Positions 1 to 7,728 of a stretch of 10,472 bases of DNA are shown piece by piece (position 1 is the first letter of the stretch; the number at the start of each line of letters is the position of its first letter). Both the position numbers and the translations under genes were made by a program. Source of the stretch: Desulfobulbaceae bacterium UBA2213 (GTDB taxonomy: Bacteria; Desulfobacterota; Desulfobulbia; Desulfobulbales; Desulfocapsaceae); contig DCUN01000041.1 of assembly GCA_002327225.1 (NCBI GenBank), positions 1,922 through 12,393 of the forward strand. The letters run 5' to 3'. The notes under the pieces are model-generated. The model worked only from the letters and a program-made list of their open reading frames with translations, did no database searches and was not told the DNA's origin.

Positions 1-137
1 ATCTCTTTGAGAATCTCCTCAAACGGCTTGTCTTCCCTGGCGATCAGCGAAGGATTGGTGGTGACGCCATCGACCATGCCCATGGCAACACCTTTTTTTA
101 TCTCATCAATATTGGCGGTATCTATAAAAAACTTCAT
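1..137 (-). CDS. tal: TalC/Fsa-type transaldolase, N-terminal part (cut by window edge)
   Basis: The 45 visible residues begin MKFFIDTANIDEIKK and continue through MVDGVTTNPSLIARE. This is the first beta strand and the TTNPS loop typical of the short transaldolase/fructose-6-phosphate aldolase family, class I Schiff-base aldolases of the pentose phosphate pathway. The catalytic lysine lies beyond the window, so transaldolase and F6P aldolase activity cannot be separated. The start is clear: AAGGAG at 150-145 sits 7 bases upstream of ATG, and the ATG overlaps the TGA of the preceding YHS gene (ATGA, 134-137). The two genes are therefore probably translationally coupled and share the promoter at 457-484. 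The family call is confident; the gene symbol is approximate. Confidence 0.9.
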   Translation of the reverse strand, partial: MKFFIDTANIDEIKKGVAMGMVDGVTTNPSLIAREDKPFEEILKE

Positions 138-403
138 GTATTGGCTCCTTTTTCACTTATAAATCGGCTGCAACAGGTCTCGCTGCAGAAATAATAGATC
201 TGATTTTCGTGCTGCAACCGTACAGCCTGCCCTTGGGGAACCAGGGTATGACAAACCGGATCCTCCACCAGCAGATCAGAAACCTGGGGGGAGGATTTTT
301 CTTCAGACTGCCTGTTACCAGTCTTTTTCCTGCCGATTCCGACAAGCAAACGATAGCCAATATAAATGAGAATGGCCAGAATTACTAATTTCAGAGGAGT
401 CAC
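134..403 (-). CDS. Small membrane-anchored YHS/PP0621-like cysteine protein
   Basis: This 89-residue protein has one N-terminal hydrophobic segment (about residues 4-21), a polar basic linker, and a C-terminal YHS-like module. The module runs from DPVC (C51) to YYFCSETCCSRF (C73, C77, C78). YHS domains are small Cys-rich folds, often thought to bind metal; that is family knowledge, and the ligand here is unknown. The predicted topology is a membrane anchor with a short soluble domain. The start is GTG at 403 with only a weak purine-rich sequence ahead of it. A stop lies in frame upstream at 434-436, so no longer version exists. Its TGA overlaps the transaldolase ATG. Similar small YHS proteins sit beside folK and transaldolase genes in related genomes (recollection, not checked). 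Confidence 0.8.
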   Translation of the reverse strand: MTPLKLVILAILIYIGYRLLVGIGRKKTGNRQSEEKSSPQVSDLLVEDPVCHTLVPQGQAVRLQHENQIYYFCSETCCSRFISEKGANT

Positions 404-425
404 CTTGCCACCACTCTTTCGCTGG

Positions 426-444
426 TTCTCCTGTTACAGGAGAA
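426..444. promoter_or_regulatory. Perfect 19-bp palindrome just after the predicted transcription start
   Basis: TTCTCCTGTTACAGGAGAA consists of two perfect 9-bp arms around a single central base. It lies about 6-24 bases downstream of the predicted start site. As DNA it resembles an operator for a dimeric repressor. As RNA it could form an 8-bp stem with a 3-base loop, whose 3' arm contains an AGGAG sequence. The regulator is not identifiable from the sequence. Confidence 0.5.
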
Positions 445-456
445 ATCCATGTTTTT

Positions 457-484
457 ATTATAGTCGCCCACAAAGAAATGTCTA
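457..484 (-). promoter_or_regulatory. Predicted sigma70 promoter for the YHS-transaldolase pair
   Basis: On the minus strand a -35 box TAGACA (484-479, 5 of 6 matches to consensus) is followed after 16 bases by a perfect -10 box TATAAT (462-457). Transcription would start near 450, about 47 bases ahead of the GTG start at 403. This lies in the 141-base gap after folK, so the pair can be transcribed independently of the lysine operon. Confidence 0.7.
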
Positions 485-544
485 ATGATTCTTTCCCCTT
501 CAAGAAATACCTTCACAAATCCTGATGAAACGACCGGCCCGTCA

Positions 545-1087
545 TCACGCTGTCCGCTCAACCCGGGAGATGGACTGCGACGGGATTTCTCCCTGTTCAA
601 TGCGAAAGAGAAGCTGCTGATACATCTTCTCGACCGTCTGCCCCGTCAGCGGATCCTGGAGGGAAGGGACAATCTCCACCAGGGGGGCCAGGACAAAAAG
701 ACGACTGCCGATATGGGGATGAGGCAGGATAAGCTCGGGCAAACAACACACCCTGTCACCAAAATAGAGCAGGTCCAGATCAAGAAAACGATCCTGGTAG
801 CCTACTGCATCCGTATCACGCACACGTCCATGCTCGGTCTCTATCTGCAGCAACAGACGCAACAGCTCTGCAGGCCCGCATTCCGTTTTCACCATGCCGA
901 CCGCATTGGTAAAAAGAGAGGAACTGACCATACCGACCGCCTCTGTGACATAGAGCGATGAAAAATGGAGCGGGACGATCTTTTCCACAGCTGTCAGTCG
1001 ATTCCAGGCACTCACCACAAGCTGTCGGCCATTGCCCAGATTTGAGCCGAAGCCAATACAGGCCCGGGTCATTGGCTCTGATCTCAC
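545..1087 (-). CDS. folK: 2-amino-4-hydroxy-6-hydroxymethyldihydropteridine pyrophosphokinase (HPPK)
   Basis: HPPK transfers pyrophosphate from ATP to 6-hydroxymethyl-7,8-dihydropterin in cytosolic folate synthesis. Family landmarks are the N-terminal GFGSNLG, a central IETEHGRVRD segment, the Mg-binding DRFLDLDLLYFG motif with its two aspartates, and LPHPHIGSRLFVLAPL near the C-terminus. The length (180 residues, or 175 from the internal ATG) is slightly above the roughly 160 of the E. coli enzyme. The gene starts 3 bases after the dapB stop, so it is an operon member. Two starts are possible. GTG at 1087 has an AGGA upstream; ATG at 1072 gives MTRACIGFGSNLG, which fits the usual family N-terminus better. 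The longer form is given here. Confidence 0.93.
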   Translation of the reverse strand: MRSEPMTRACIGFGSNLGNGRQLVVSAWNRLTAVEKIVPLHFSSLYVTEAVGMVSSSLFTNAVGMVKTECGPAELLRLLLQIETEHGRVRDTDAVGYQDRFLDLDLLYFGDRVCCLPELILPHPHIGSRLFVLAPLVEIVPSLQDPLTGQTVEKMYQQLLFRIEQGEIPSQSISRVERTA

Positions 1088-1090
1088 ACC

Positions 1091-1900
1091 TTAGAGATCC
1101 TGCAATCCCAGGACGTCAAACATAGAATACAAGCCCGGCTTTTTATCTGCTACCCAGGCCGCGGCAGTGGCCGCCCCCTTGGCGAAATTGTCCCGACTGT
1201 GGGCACGATGGGTAATCTCGATGCGCTCTCCGGGACCGGCGAAATAAATGGTGTGCTCGCCCACAATGTCCCCACCACGGATCGTCTGGATGCCAATCTC
1301 TTTTTTAGTGCGCTCGCCAATCATCCCGTGCCGCTCATAGACACCGACTTCGGCCAGATCACGATTCACTCCCGAGGCGGCCATCTCGGCCAGTTTCAGG
1401 GCCGTGCCGCTGGGGGCATCTTTTTTCTTGTTATGATGGGCCTCAACAATCTCAATGTCATAGTCATCCCCGAGGATGGCGGCGGTACGGGCGGCCAGCT
1501 TAAAGAGGACATTGACGCCGACGGCCATATTCGGGGCCTGGACACAGGGAAAATGGCGGCTCAGTTCGGCCAGCTCTGCCAGATTTTCAGGGGTCAGGCC
1601 GGTTGTACCGATAACCATGGCCTTATTCTTCTTTGCTGCCAGACGGGCAAAACCCATGGTTGCCTCATGAAAGGTAAAATCGATGATCACATCGCCCTGG
1701 TCAATTACCACCTCCAGTCCTTCTGCAATCGTAACCCCGGCCCGGCCCCAGCCCGCCATCTCGCCGGGATCTCGGCCAATGGCGGGACTTCCGGAGGCCT
1801 CAAAGGCGGCGGCATAGTGTAATCCCGGGTGCTCTTGTACCATATATCCTACCCGCTGCCCCATGCGACCGGAGGCCCCGGCAACAATTACATTGATCAT
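1091..1900 (-). CDS. dapB: 4-hydroxy-tetrahydrodipicolinate reductase
   Basis: DapB reduces hydroxy-tetrahydrodipicolinate to tetrahydrodipicolinate with NAD(P)H, the second committed step toward diaminopimelate and lysine. The 269-residue protein has the Rossmann motif GASGRMG (residues 8-14), GTTG (98-101), and the active-site block HHNKKKDAPSGTA (155-167), with His155/His156 and a lysine at the catalytic spacing. The C-terminal substrate-binding region includes RGGDIVGEHT and ITHRAHSRDNF. The length matches the family (E. coli 273). The open frame extends upstream to 1954, but ATG at 1900 is chosen because the family begins right at the Rossmann strand and a GGAAGAG sequence sits just upstream. 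An unusual 221-base gap containing a repeat element separates it from dapA. Confidence 0.97.
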   Translation of the reverse strand: MINVIVAGASGRMGQRVGYMVQEHPGLHYAAAFEASGSPAIGRDPGEMAGWGRAGVTIAEGLEVVIDQGDVIIDFTFHEATMGFARLAAKKNKAMVIGTTGLTPENLAELAELSRHFPCVQAPNMAVGVNVLFKLAARTAAILGDDYDIEIVEAHHNKKKDAPSGTALKLAEMAASGVNRDLAEVGVYERHGMIGERTKKEIGIQTIRGGDIVGEHTIYFAGPGERIEITHRAHSRDNFAKGAATAAAWVADKKPGLYSMFDVLGLQDL

Positions 1901-1937
1901 GTTCTCTTCCTTTTCTCTGAATATATGAAACTTGATC

Positions 1938-2071
1938 CTCTTGCAAAATGACACAGTATGTCCAACACCTGTTCATTCCCGCGCAGGCTGGAATCCATAC
2001 CATTCTGAATGTACGAAAATGGATTCCCGATAAAAGAACTCGGGAATGTTATCCTGGGCATTTTGCAAGAG
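1938..2071. repeat. 134-bp MITE-like element with terminal and internal inverted repeats
   Basis: CTCTTGCAAAATG (1938-1950) and its exact reverse complement (2059-2071) form 13-bp terminal inverted repeats. Inside are two related palindromic units in opposite orientation: 1974-1998 (CATTCCCG...GGAATCCAT) and 2019-2048 (ATGGATTCCCG...CGGGAATG). They share the 9-bp pair GGAATCCAT/ATGGATTCC, and a short CATTCTGAATG palindrome (2001-2011) lies between them. No coding sequence is convincing here. This resembles REP/MITE elements mobilised in trans. In the dapA-dapB transcript it would fold into a long hairpin. Confidence 0.65.
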
Positions 2072-2121
2072 TCTCATGTATGTGATACGTATTATGACAT
2101 CACCCTGAGGATGGCCTTGCA

Positions 2122-3006
2122 CTATGAGAGCAATCCTGCAGCCTTCATCGTAGCAGTCAATGTGGTCAGGGCCGCATTGTCTATTGCCGACAGGGGCAGC
2201 CGGGGCAGGCCGTCTTTGATCTTGCCCATCAGCTCAACCCCTTTTTTGGCAGGAACCGGGTTCGGAGCGCAGAACATGGCGTTCATCAATGGGAAGAGAC
2301 GATAATGAATCTCTTTGGCCTTTTGAAGATCTCCTGCCAATGAGGCCTCCATGAGATCGGCCATGCCCCGGGGATCGACATTGGAGGTCACCGAGATGAC
2401 CCCCTTGCCCCCGATAAAAACCGTAGGCATGGAGGTAAAATCGTCACCGGAAAGCACTATAAAGTCAGCCGGACAGAGTCTGATCACATCACTGATCTGC
2501 TGCAGGCTGCCGCAGGCCTCCTTGATGCCGATAATGTTTTTCACCCCGGCAAGTCGGGCCACCGTTTCCGGCAGCATGTTAATTGCGGTACGACCGGGAA
2601 CATTATAGAGAAGCATGGGGATATCAACGGCCTCAGCTATGGCCTTGAAATGCAGATAGAGACCTTCCTGGCTTGGCTTGTTATAATAAGGGGTCACAGA
2701 GAGAACCGCATCCGCACCACTGTCCTTGGCGCTCTGCGTCAGTTCAATGGCCTCTCTGGTGTTATTGGCACCGGTCCCGGCGATAACCGGCACCCGTCCG
2801 GCAACCGTCTTGACCGTCAGTTCAATGACCCGCTTATGCTCCGCAAAGTCGAGCGTTGCCGACTCTCCTGTTGTGCCGCAGGGAACAATACCATGCGTTC
2901 CACCCGCTATCTGAAATTCAATAAGATCCACTAACCCCTGCTCATCCACCTCACCATCGATAAACGGGGTGACAATGGCAACGATGGCGCCGTAATACTT
3001 CTTCAT
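2122..3006 (-). CDS. dapA: 4-hydroxy-tetrahydrodipicolinate synthase
   Basis: DapA condenses pyruvate with aspartate semialdehyde, the entry step of the lysine/diaminopimelate branch. The 294-residue TIM-barrel protein shows the substrate motif GTTGES (44-49, Thr45/Thr46), the catalytic tyrosine in LLYNVPGRT (Tyr134, Arg139), and the Schiff-base lysine in GIKEACG (Lys162). GGKGVISVTSN is also present. These match the E. coli residues T44/T45, Y133, R138 and K161 with a one-residue offset. ATG at 3006 follows a strong AGGAGAAG site. dapF ends 75 bases upstream. The downstream gap to dapB carries the MITE-like repeat. Whether the enzyme is lysine-inhibited cannot be told from the sequence by eye. 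Confidence 0.97.
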   Translation of the reverse strand: MKKYYGAIVAIVTPFIDGEVDEQGLVDLIEFQIAGGTHGIVPCGTTGESATLDFAEHKRVIELTVKTVAGRVPVIAGTGANNTREAIELTQSAKDSGADAVLSVTPYYNKPSQEGLYLHFKAIAEAVDIPMLLYNVPGRTAINMLPETVARLAGVKNIIGIKEACGSLQQISDVIRLCPADFIVLSGDDFTSMPTVFIGGKGVISVTSNVDPRGMADLMEASLAGDLQKAKEIHYRLFPLMNAMFCAPNPVPAKKGVELMGKIKDGLPRLPLSAIDNAALTTLTATMKAAGLLS

Positions 3007-3081
3007 GATTCTTCTCCTGATATACCTTTCGTGACCGAAAAAATTCTTGTTTTAATGGTACAAAGCCTTACAAACAACGGA

Positions 3082-3921
3082 TCAGAGTAAAGACTCCGCC
3101 GTCATATTCCCTTCATAGATAATTCTGGCCGGACCCTGGAGAAAGACATTCTCCGCCTGCGGCCCCTCCTGCAGATCAAAGAGAATGGTCAGTCGATCCC
3201 CACCTGAGGTGTCCACGGCGACCGGCGACCGGACCAGGCCGTTTATAGCGGCAAAGATCGCCGATGCCACAGCTCCAGTGCCACAGGCCATGGTCTCATC
3301 CTCTACGCCACGCTCATAGGTACGAACACGAATACTATTTTCCCCAATCTTCTGCACAAAATTAACATTGGTGCCGGCAGGCTGAAACAGAGGATGAAAA
3401 CGAACGATTTTTCCCCATTCCCGCACCGGAACCTGCTCTTCTTCCTCCGTAAAAAAAACGGCATGCGGCACGCCGCTGTTGACAAAGGAGAGCTCTCTTT
3501 CTCGTCTATCCAGCATCACTTTCAGCCCCGTCCTGAAATCACAGGGAGGGGTCATCCGCAAACGGACACTCTCGTCATCGCTGACCTCGGCCTCAATAAT
3601 ACCAGCCAGGGTCTCAAAGGACATGCGAGAACCCGCTATTCCTTTTGTATAGGCAAAACGGGCCGCGCAACGGGCGCCGTTACCGCACATCTCCGCCACC
3701 GAACCGTCACCATTATAAAATCGCCAGCTGAAATCGGCAATAGCAGAGTTTTCAAGAAGGATCAGGCCGTCGGCTCCCACTGAAAACATCCGTCGACACA
3801 CTTTTCTGGCAAACTCAGGCTGGTCCTGTTCTGGAATCAGTGCGGCACGATGATCAATGACAATAAAATCATTGCCCGCGCCACTCATCTTGGTAAAGGG
3901 AAGCGGAAAATTAATGGCCAT
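3082..3921 (-). CDS. dapF: Diaminopimelate epimerase
   Basis: DapF interconverts LL- and meso-diaminopimelate by a two-cysteine, cofactor-free mechanism. The 279-residue protein carries KMSGAGNDFIVID near the N-terminus. The first catalytic cysteine is in EMCGNGARC (Cys79) and the second in MACGTGAVAS (Cys213). VNSGVPHAVFF and GTNVNFVQ mark the substrate pocket. The frame is open up to 4077, but that extension lies inside lysA and has no family similarity. ATG at 3921 gives MAINFPLPFTKMSGAGN, as expected for the family. The start overlaps the end of lysA by 11 bases (3911-3921), which points to coupled translation of the two consecutive-acting enzymes. Confidence 0.96.
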   Translation of the reverse strand: MAINFPLPFTKMSGAGNDFIVIDHRAALIPEQDQPEFARKVCRRMFSVGADGLILLENSAIADFSWRFYNGDGSVAEMCGNGARCAARFAYTKGIAGSRMSFETLAGIIEAEVSDDESVRLRMTPPCDFRTGLKVMLDRRERELSFVNSGVPHAVFFTEEEEQVPVREWGKIVRFHPLFQPAGTNVNFVQKIGENSIRVRTYERGVEDETMACGTGAVASAIFAAINGLVRSPVAVDTSGGDRLTILFDLQEGPQAENVFLQGPARIIYEGNMTAESLL

Positions 3922-5212
3922 GTCGGACACCGCCTGGAAGAGTCTCACCCTGTACAAGGGACTCAAAGGTCTCGCGACGGCGGATGATCTCGTAGCTGTC
4001 GCCATCCACCAAGACCTCAGCCACCCTGGGCCGGGAATTATAGTTGGAGGACATACTGAAACCATAGGCCCCGGCACTCATCACTGCCAGCAGATCACCC
4101 TGTTCCACCCGTGGCAGCTCGCGGTCCTTGGCCAGAAAGTCTCCTGTCTCACAGATGGGGCCCACAATGTCCACCACCTCACGTTCCGCGCCCTTCTCCT
4201 GAACCGGGACAATGGCATGATAGGCGCCATAGAGGCTGGGCCGGGCCAGATCATTCATGGCCGCATCCACCACCACAAACTTCTTCACCTGTTCAATGCC
4301 CTGGTCGCTCTTCATCCCGGCCCTGCGGTTCGTCTTGGTATATTGCACCTCCGTTACCAGGATGCCTGCATTGCCGACAATGACCCGGCCCGGCTCCAGG
4401 ATCAATGTTGCCGTTACCCCCTGCAGCTCCTCCTTAATCGCTTCGGCGTAGTCGCGGGGATGGGGCGGCTCTTCCGCATCATAGGTAATGCCTACCCCGC
4501 CACCCAGATCAATAAAGTCAATGACAATCCCCGTGGCCGCCAGTCGCTCTACAAAGCCCTTCACCTTGCGCAGCGACTCGATAAAAGGCGAGATCAGGGT
4601 CAGCTGTGACCCGATATGACAGCTTACCCCTTTGACCTCGATATTCTCCATCCCCTTGGCCAGGACATAGAGGTCGAGCGCCTCATCAATGGGAACGCCG
4701 AACTTATTTTTGGCTAGCCCGGTGGAGATATAGGCATGGGTCTGTGGATCCACATCAGGATTAACGCGGAAGGAGACAGGTGCTTTGATCTCCATGGCTG
4801 CTGCCACCCGTTGCAGACGTTCAAGCTCCTGGGCCGATTCAACATTAAACAGCAGGATTTTAGACTCGAGTGCATACCGCAGTTCCTCTTCCGTCTTGCC
4901 CACGCCTGAATAGATGATCCGCTTAGGATCGACACCGGCTGTCAGGGCCCGGTACAGCTCGCCTCCTGAGACAATATCGGCGCCGCCGCCAAGCCCTGAA
5001 AAAAGATTAAGGATGGCGATATTGGAACAGGCCTTGACTGCAAAACAGGTCAGATGGTCAATGCCGGCAAAGGCGGAATCAAAGGCCAGAAAGTGACGGG
5101 TCAAGGTCGCTTTGGAATAGAGATAAAAAGGGGTTCCAACTTCCCTGGCTATTGGCGCCACGGCCATCTGCTCACAGAAGAGCTCCCCGTTATTTGAGAC
5201 AAAATGATTCAC
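3911..5212 (-). CDS. lysA: Diaminopimelate decarboxylase
   Basis: LysA is a PLP enzyme that decarboxylates meso-diaminopimelate to L-lysine, the last step of the pathway. The 433-residue protein has the PLP lysine in CFAVKACSN (Lys60), HIGSQ (199-203), the glycine-rich phosphate loop GGGVG (237-241), EPGR (273-276), the active-site cysteine in CETGD (Cys354), and GAYG (381-384). The start is GTG at 5212, with GAGG five bases upstream. It ends with codons for GVRHGH that overlap the dapF start. There is a slightly long basic loop around residues 295-310 (NRRAGMKSDQGIEQV) ahead of the conserved VVVDAAMNDL strand. It sits 44 bases after the lipoprotein gene. Confidence 0.97.
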   Translation of the reverse strand: MNHFVSNNGELFCEQMAVAPIAREVGTPFYLYSKATLTRHFLAFDSAFAGIDHLTCFAVKACSNIAILNLFSGLGGGADIVSGGELYRALTAGVDPKRIIYSGVGKTEEELRYALESKILLFNVESAQELERLQRVAAAMEIKAPVSFRVNPDVDPQTHAYISTGLAKNKFGVPIDEALDLYVLAKGMENIEVKGVSCHIGSQLTLISPFIESLRKVKGFVERLAATGIVIDFIDLGGGVGITYDAEEPPHPRDYAEAIKEELQGVTATLILEPGRVIVGNAGILVTEVQYTKTNRRAGMKSDQGIEQVKKFVVVDAAMNDLARPSLYGAYHAIVPVQEKGAEREVVDIVGPICETGDFLAKDRELPRVEQGDLLAVMSAGAYGFSMSSNYNSRPRVAEVLVDGDSYEIIRRRETFESLVQGETLPGGVRHGH

Positions 5213-5256
5213 ACTAACCTCGAAAATGTAAAAGGAAAAAGTTGTAAGTTCAGCTT

Positions 5257-6312
5257 CTAGTGGCGAACCGTTGCCTCAGCAGAGGGCTTGCTCTCATTTG
5301 CAGGCGTCATGCTGTCATAGGCAGTTACGGAATAATAAAATGAGCCATCTGCCGGGACAGCATTGTCCTCATAAATGACATATTGTGCCGGAACATCAGC
5401 AATGCGCTCACTGTTCTTCTGATCCACGGCTCGACGGTACACATTATAGCCCTGAAGATCACTGGCGATAGAATTATCCCAAAAGATCTTAAACCCTTTG
5501 CCGGTGGCAATGACCGTAATCCCGGTGGGTGATTCAGGCGGAGTCAGATCTATCGGCACTGCCTGGATTACCTCACTCGCGCCGCCGCCAACTGCATTCC
5601 CCTCAACCTGCAGGAGAGACTGCACCTTATAAAAATAGGTCTGACCATTCTGTACCGAAGCATCGGCGAAGCTTGTCTCCTTGCCAGCCGTGCCAAGCTC
5701 TGCAAAGGTCTTGCCGTCCAGACTCCGCAATACCTGATAGAATACCGGCAGATCAAGCTGCTGTCCATCCATCAAATGAGTCGCGGGCTGCCACTGCAAT
5801 CGAATCATGCGGTCGCCCACGGCAGCCTGCAGACCCTCCGGGGCCTTGGCCGGCATATGCCAGACAAACGTCACAATATTGGAATCAGCGCTTGCCGCCC
5901 ACCAGCTGGTACGGGAACGCACCTTGAAGAAATATTTCTCTCCCGAACGCAGGAGCGCACTCTCGTAGGTCCCTTTCCGCCTGCCATCCCCGCCAGTCAT
6001 CCCGCCCGGAATGACAATGGGGTCGCCAAAGGGAATGGGACAGGTGGCGCAATACCTATCGAGTGCAACTACGGCCCGATAAAGTTCAAAGGAAGCGATA
6101 TCAGTAAGATCGGTGCCTTTGATGGTCTTAAAGGGATAGGACCAGCTCAGGGTGACACCCTTTTCGTCCACGGAATAACGCAGATCCTCAATGGCCTCGG
6201 GCACAATGGTTTCAGGAGGTACCGGCAATGTCTTATAGCCGCAGCCCCCGAAGAACAATGCCCCGACAAGCACCAGCGCCCCGGTACGACGTGCTCGAAA
6301 GGCAATTGGCAT
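5257..6312 (-). CDS. Lipoprotein with three fibronectin type III-like repeats
   Basis: The 351-residue protein starts with a basic, hydrophobic signal peptide and a lipobox ending LFFGGC, so Cys24 should be lipidated. Directly after it comes CGYKTLPVPPE. The remainder reads as three FN3-like modules, roughly residues 35-150, 155-255 and 260-351. Each ends with a YFFKVRS / YFYKVQS / FYYSVTAYD strand and begins near a proline-rich linker (AKAPEGLQA, TPPESPTGI). A CATC pair occurs at about residues 88-91. No catalytic motif is visible. It lies between argH (5 bases upstream) and lysA, so it is co-transcribed with amino-acid genes. Its position and the CGxK..PP motif resemble LptM (YifL), a tiny lipoprotein next to dapF in enterobacteria. 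Function is otherwise unknown. Confidence 0.85.
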   Translation of the reverse strand: MPIAFRARRTGALVLVGALFFGGCGYKTLPVPPETIVPEAIEDLRYSVDEKGVTLSWSYPFKTIKGTDLTDIASFELYRAVVALDRYCATCPIPFGDPIVIPGGMTGGDGRRKGTYESALLRSGEKYFFKVRSRTSWWAASADSNIVTFVWHMPAKAPEGLQAAVGDRMIRLQWQPATHLMDGQQLDLPVFYQVLRSLDGKTFAELGTAGKETSFADASVQNGQTYFYKVQSLLQVEGNAVGGGASEVIQAVPIDLTPPESPTGITVIATGKGFKIFWDNSIASDLQGYNVYRRAVDQKNSERIADVPAQYVIYEDNAVPADGSFYYSVTAYDSMTPANESKPSAEATVRH

Positions 6313-6317
6313 AATTT

Positions 6318-7697
6318 TTATATTCCTATTGTATGTTCAGCAAGATCAAGGGCCTCTTTCACGCGCTGCAGACCTGTCCCGCCGGCTGAGATACGGCTGT
6401 TGACAGAACCCTGCACACTCAACACCTCAAACACATCTTTGCCGATCACCGGAGAAAATTGGCCCATTTCCTCCACCGTCAGATCGGTGAGTTCACAGCC
6501 CTTACCAATACAGAAGGCTACTACCCGGCCCACAATACCATGGGCCTCGCGGAAGGGAACATTTTTCAAGACCAGATAATCGGCAAGGTCAGTGGCCGTC
6601 ATGAAACCAGTCCTGGTTGCCGCTTCCATGCGTCCGGTATTGAAAGCAAGGTTCCCCAGCAGTTCGGCGGTAATGGCCAGGGATGCCGAAACCGTATCCA
6701 CCGCATCAAAGACAGGTTCCTTGTCTTCCTGCAGATCACGGTTATAAGTGAGCGGCAGACCTTTGAGCAGGGTACACAGGGCCATGAGACTGCCCACCAC
6801 CCGGCCGGTCTTGCCGCGGATGAGCTCGGGAATATCCGGGTTTTTTTTCTGCGGCATGATGGAGGAGCCGGTACAGAAGCGGTCGGCAATATCAACAAAG
6901 GAAAACTCCTGACTGGACCAGATCACCAGCTCCTCGGAGAGCCGGGAGAGATGAAGCTGAATCAGGGTGCAGCAGCTGACAAACTCAATGGCAAAATCCC
7001 GGTCGCCGGTGGTATCCATGGAGTTGGCGGTAATGGAGGCAAAGCCGAGGAGATCGGCCACCTGCTGCCGGTCGATGGGCAGACCTGTACCAGCCAGGGC
7101 AGCAGCCCCTAATGGCATGATATTGATCCGCTTGCGGCAATCGACCAGACGTTCCCGATCGCGGCCGAACATCTCGAAATAGGCGAGCATATGGTGCGAG
7201 ATCAGCACGGGCTGGGCCCGCTGCAGATGGGTGTAGCCGGGCATCACCTGGCCCAGATACTTTCTGGCCAGGACCACAAAGGCCCGACGCACGCCATCCA
7301 GCAGTTCCATGAGGCGATCACACTCATCACGCAGATAAAGGCGCAGGTCGAGCGCAACCTGATCATTGCGGCTGCGGGCGCTGTGCAACCTGGCACCGGC
7401 CGCGCCGATGCGATCCACCAGAGACTTTTCGATATTCATGTGAATATCTTCCAGCTCCTGCCTGAACTCAAAGGTGCCGGCCTCTATCTCGGTCTCGATG
7501 GCGGCAAGGCCGGAGAGAATGGCCTCAAGCTCCTCACGGGTCAAAAGGCCATGGGCAGCCAGCATGGTCGCATGGGCGCGGCTGCCGGCGATATCGTATT
7601 TATAGAGTCGGGAGTCATAATGAATGGAGGCGGTAAAGGCCTCAACCGAGGCGGCTGTCGCCCCCCTCAAACGCCCGACCAGAAGTTTCTCTGACAT
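6318..7697 (-). CDS. argH: Argininosuccinate lyase
   Basis: ArgH splits argininosuccinate into arginine and fumarate, the last step of arginine synthesis. The 459-residue protein has the length of the family. Landmarks are SRSRNDQVALDLRLYLRD, GYTHLQRAQPV with the conserved His157, NSMDTTGDRDF, and the superfamily signature GSSIMPQKKNP (277-287) with the catalytic serine loop. The frame continues to 7805, but ATG at 7697 gives the expected N-terminus (MSEKLLVGRLRG, then VEAFTASIHYD) and has a GAAGAG sequence upstream. The usual LWGGRF motif reads LLVGRL here, an unusual but non-catalytic change. It starts 31 bases after the DUF2442 gene stop, so accessory DNA abuts this operon head. Confidence 0.96.
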   Translation of the reverse strand: MSEKLLVGRLRGATAASVEAFTASIHYDSRLYKYDIAGSRAHATMLAAHGLLTREELEAILSGLAAIETEIEAGTFEFRQELEDIHMNIEKSLVDRIGAAGARLHSARSRNDQVALDLRLYLRDECDRLMELLDGVRRAFVVLARKYLGQVMPGYTHLQRAQPVLISHHMLAYFEMFGRDRERLVDCRKRINIMPLGAAALAGTGLPIDRQQVADLLGFASITANSMDTTGDRDFAIEFVSCCTLIQLHLSRLSEELVIWSSQEFSFVDIADRFCTGSSIMPQKKNPDIPELIRGKTGRVVGSLMALCTLLKGLPLTYNRDLQEDKEPVFDAVDTVSASLAITAELLGNLAFNTGRMEAATRTGFMTATDLADYLVLKNVPFREAHGIVGRVVAFCIGKGCELTDLTVEEMGQFSPVIGKDVFEVLSVQGSVNSRISAGGTGLQRVKEALDLAEHTIGI

Positions 7698-7728
7698 GGA
7701 AAGCTCTTCTTCTCTTTTTAATTTGATT

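Noticed and set aside
485..961. 158-codon open frame on the plus strand
   Set aside because: It is antisense to folK, which has clear HPPK motifs; the frame has no recognisable protein character and no ribosome-binding site.
1199..1822. 207-codon open frame on the plus strand
   Set aside because: It lies wholly opposite dapB and mirrors its codon structure; a shadow frame.
3015..3045. Hairpin (TTTCG/CGAAA) with an adjacent A/T run in the dapF-dapA gap as a terminator
   Set aside because: On the transcribed minus strand the T run precedes rather than follows the short 5-bp stem, so it does not fit an intrinsic terminator for this operon.
3922..4077. N-terminal extension of dapF to 331 residues
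   Set aside because: The extension is inside lysA in another frame, and DapF proteins begin close to the KMSGAGND motif.
3857..4609. 250-codon open frame on the plus strand
   Set aside because: It is antisense to lysA and the dapF start, both strongly supported by catalytic motifs.
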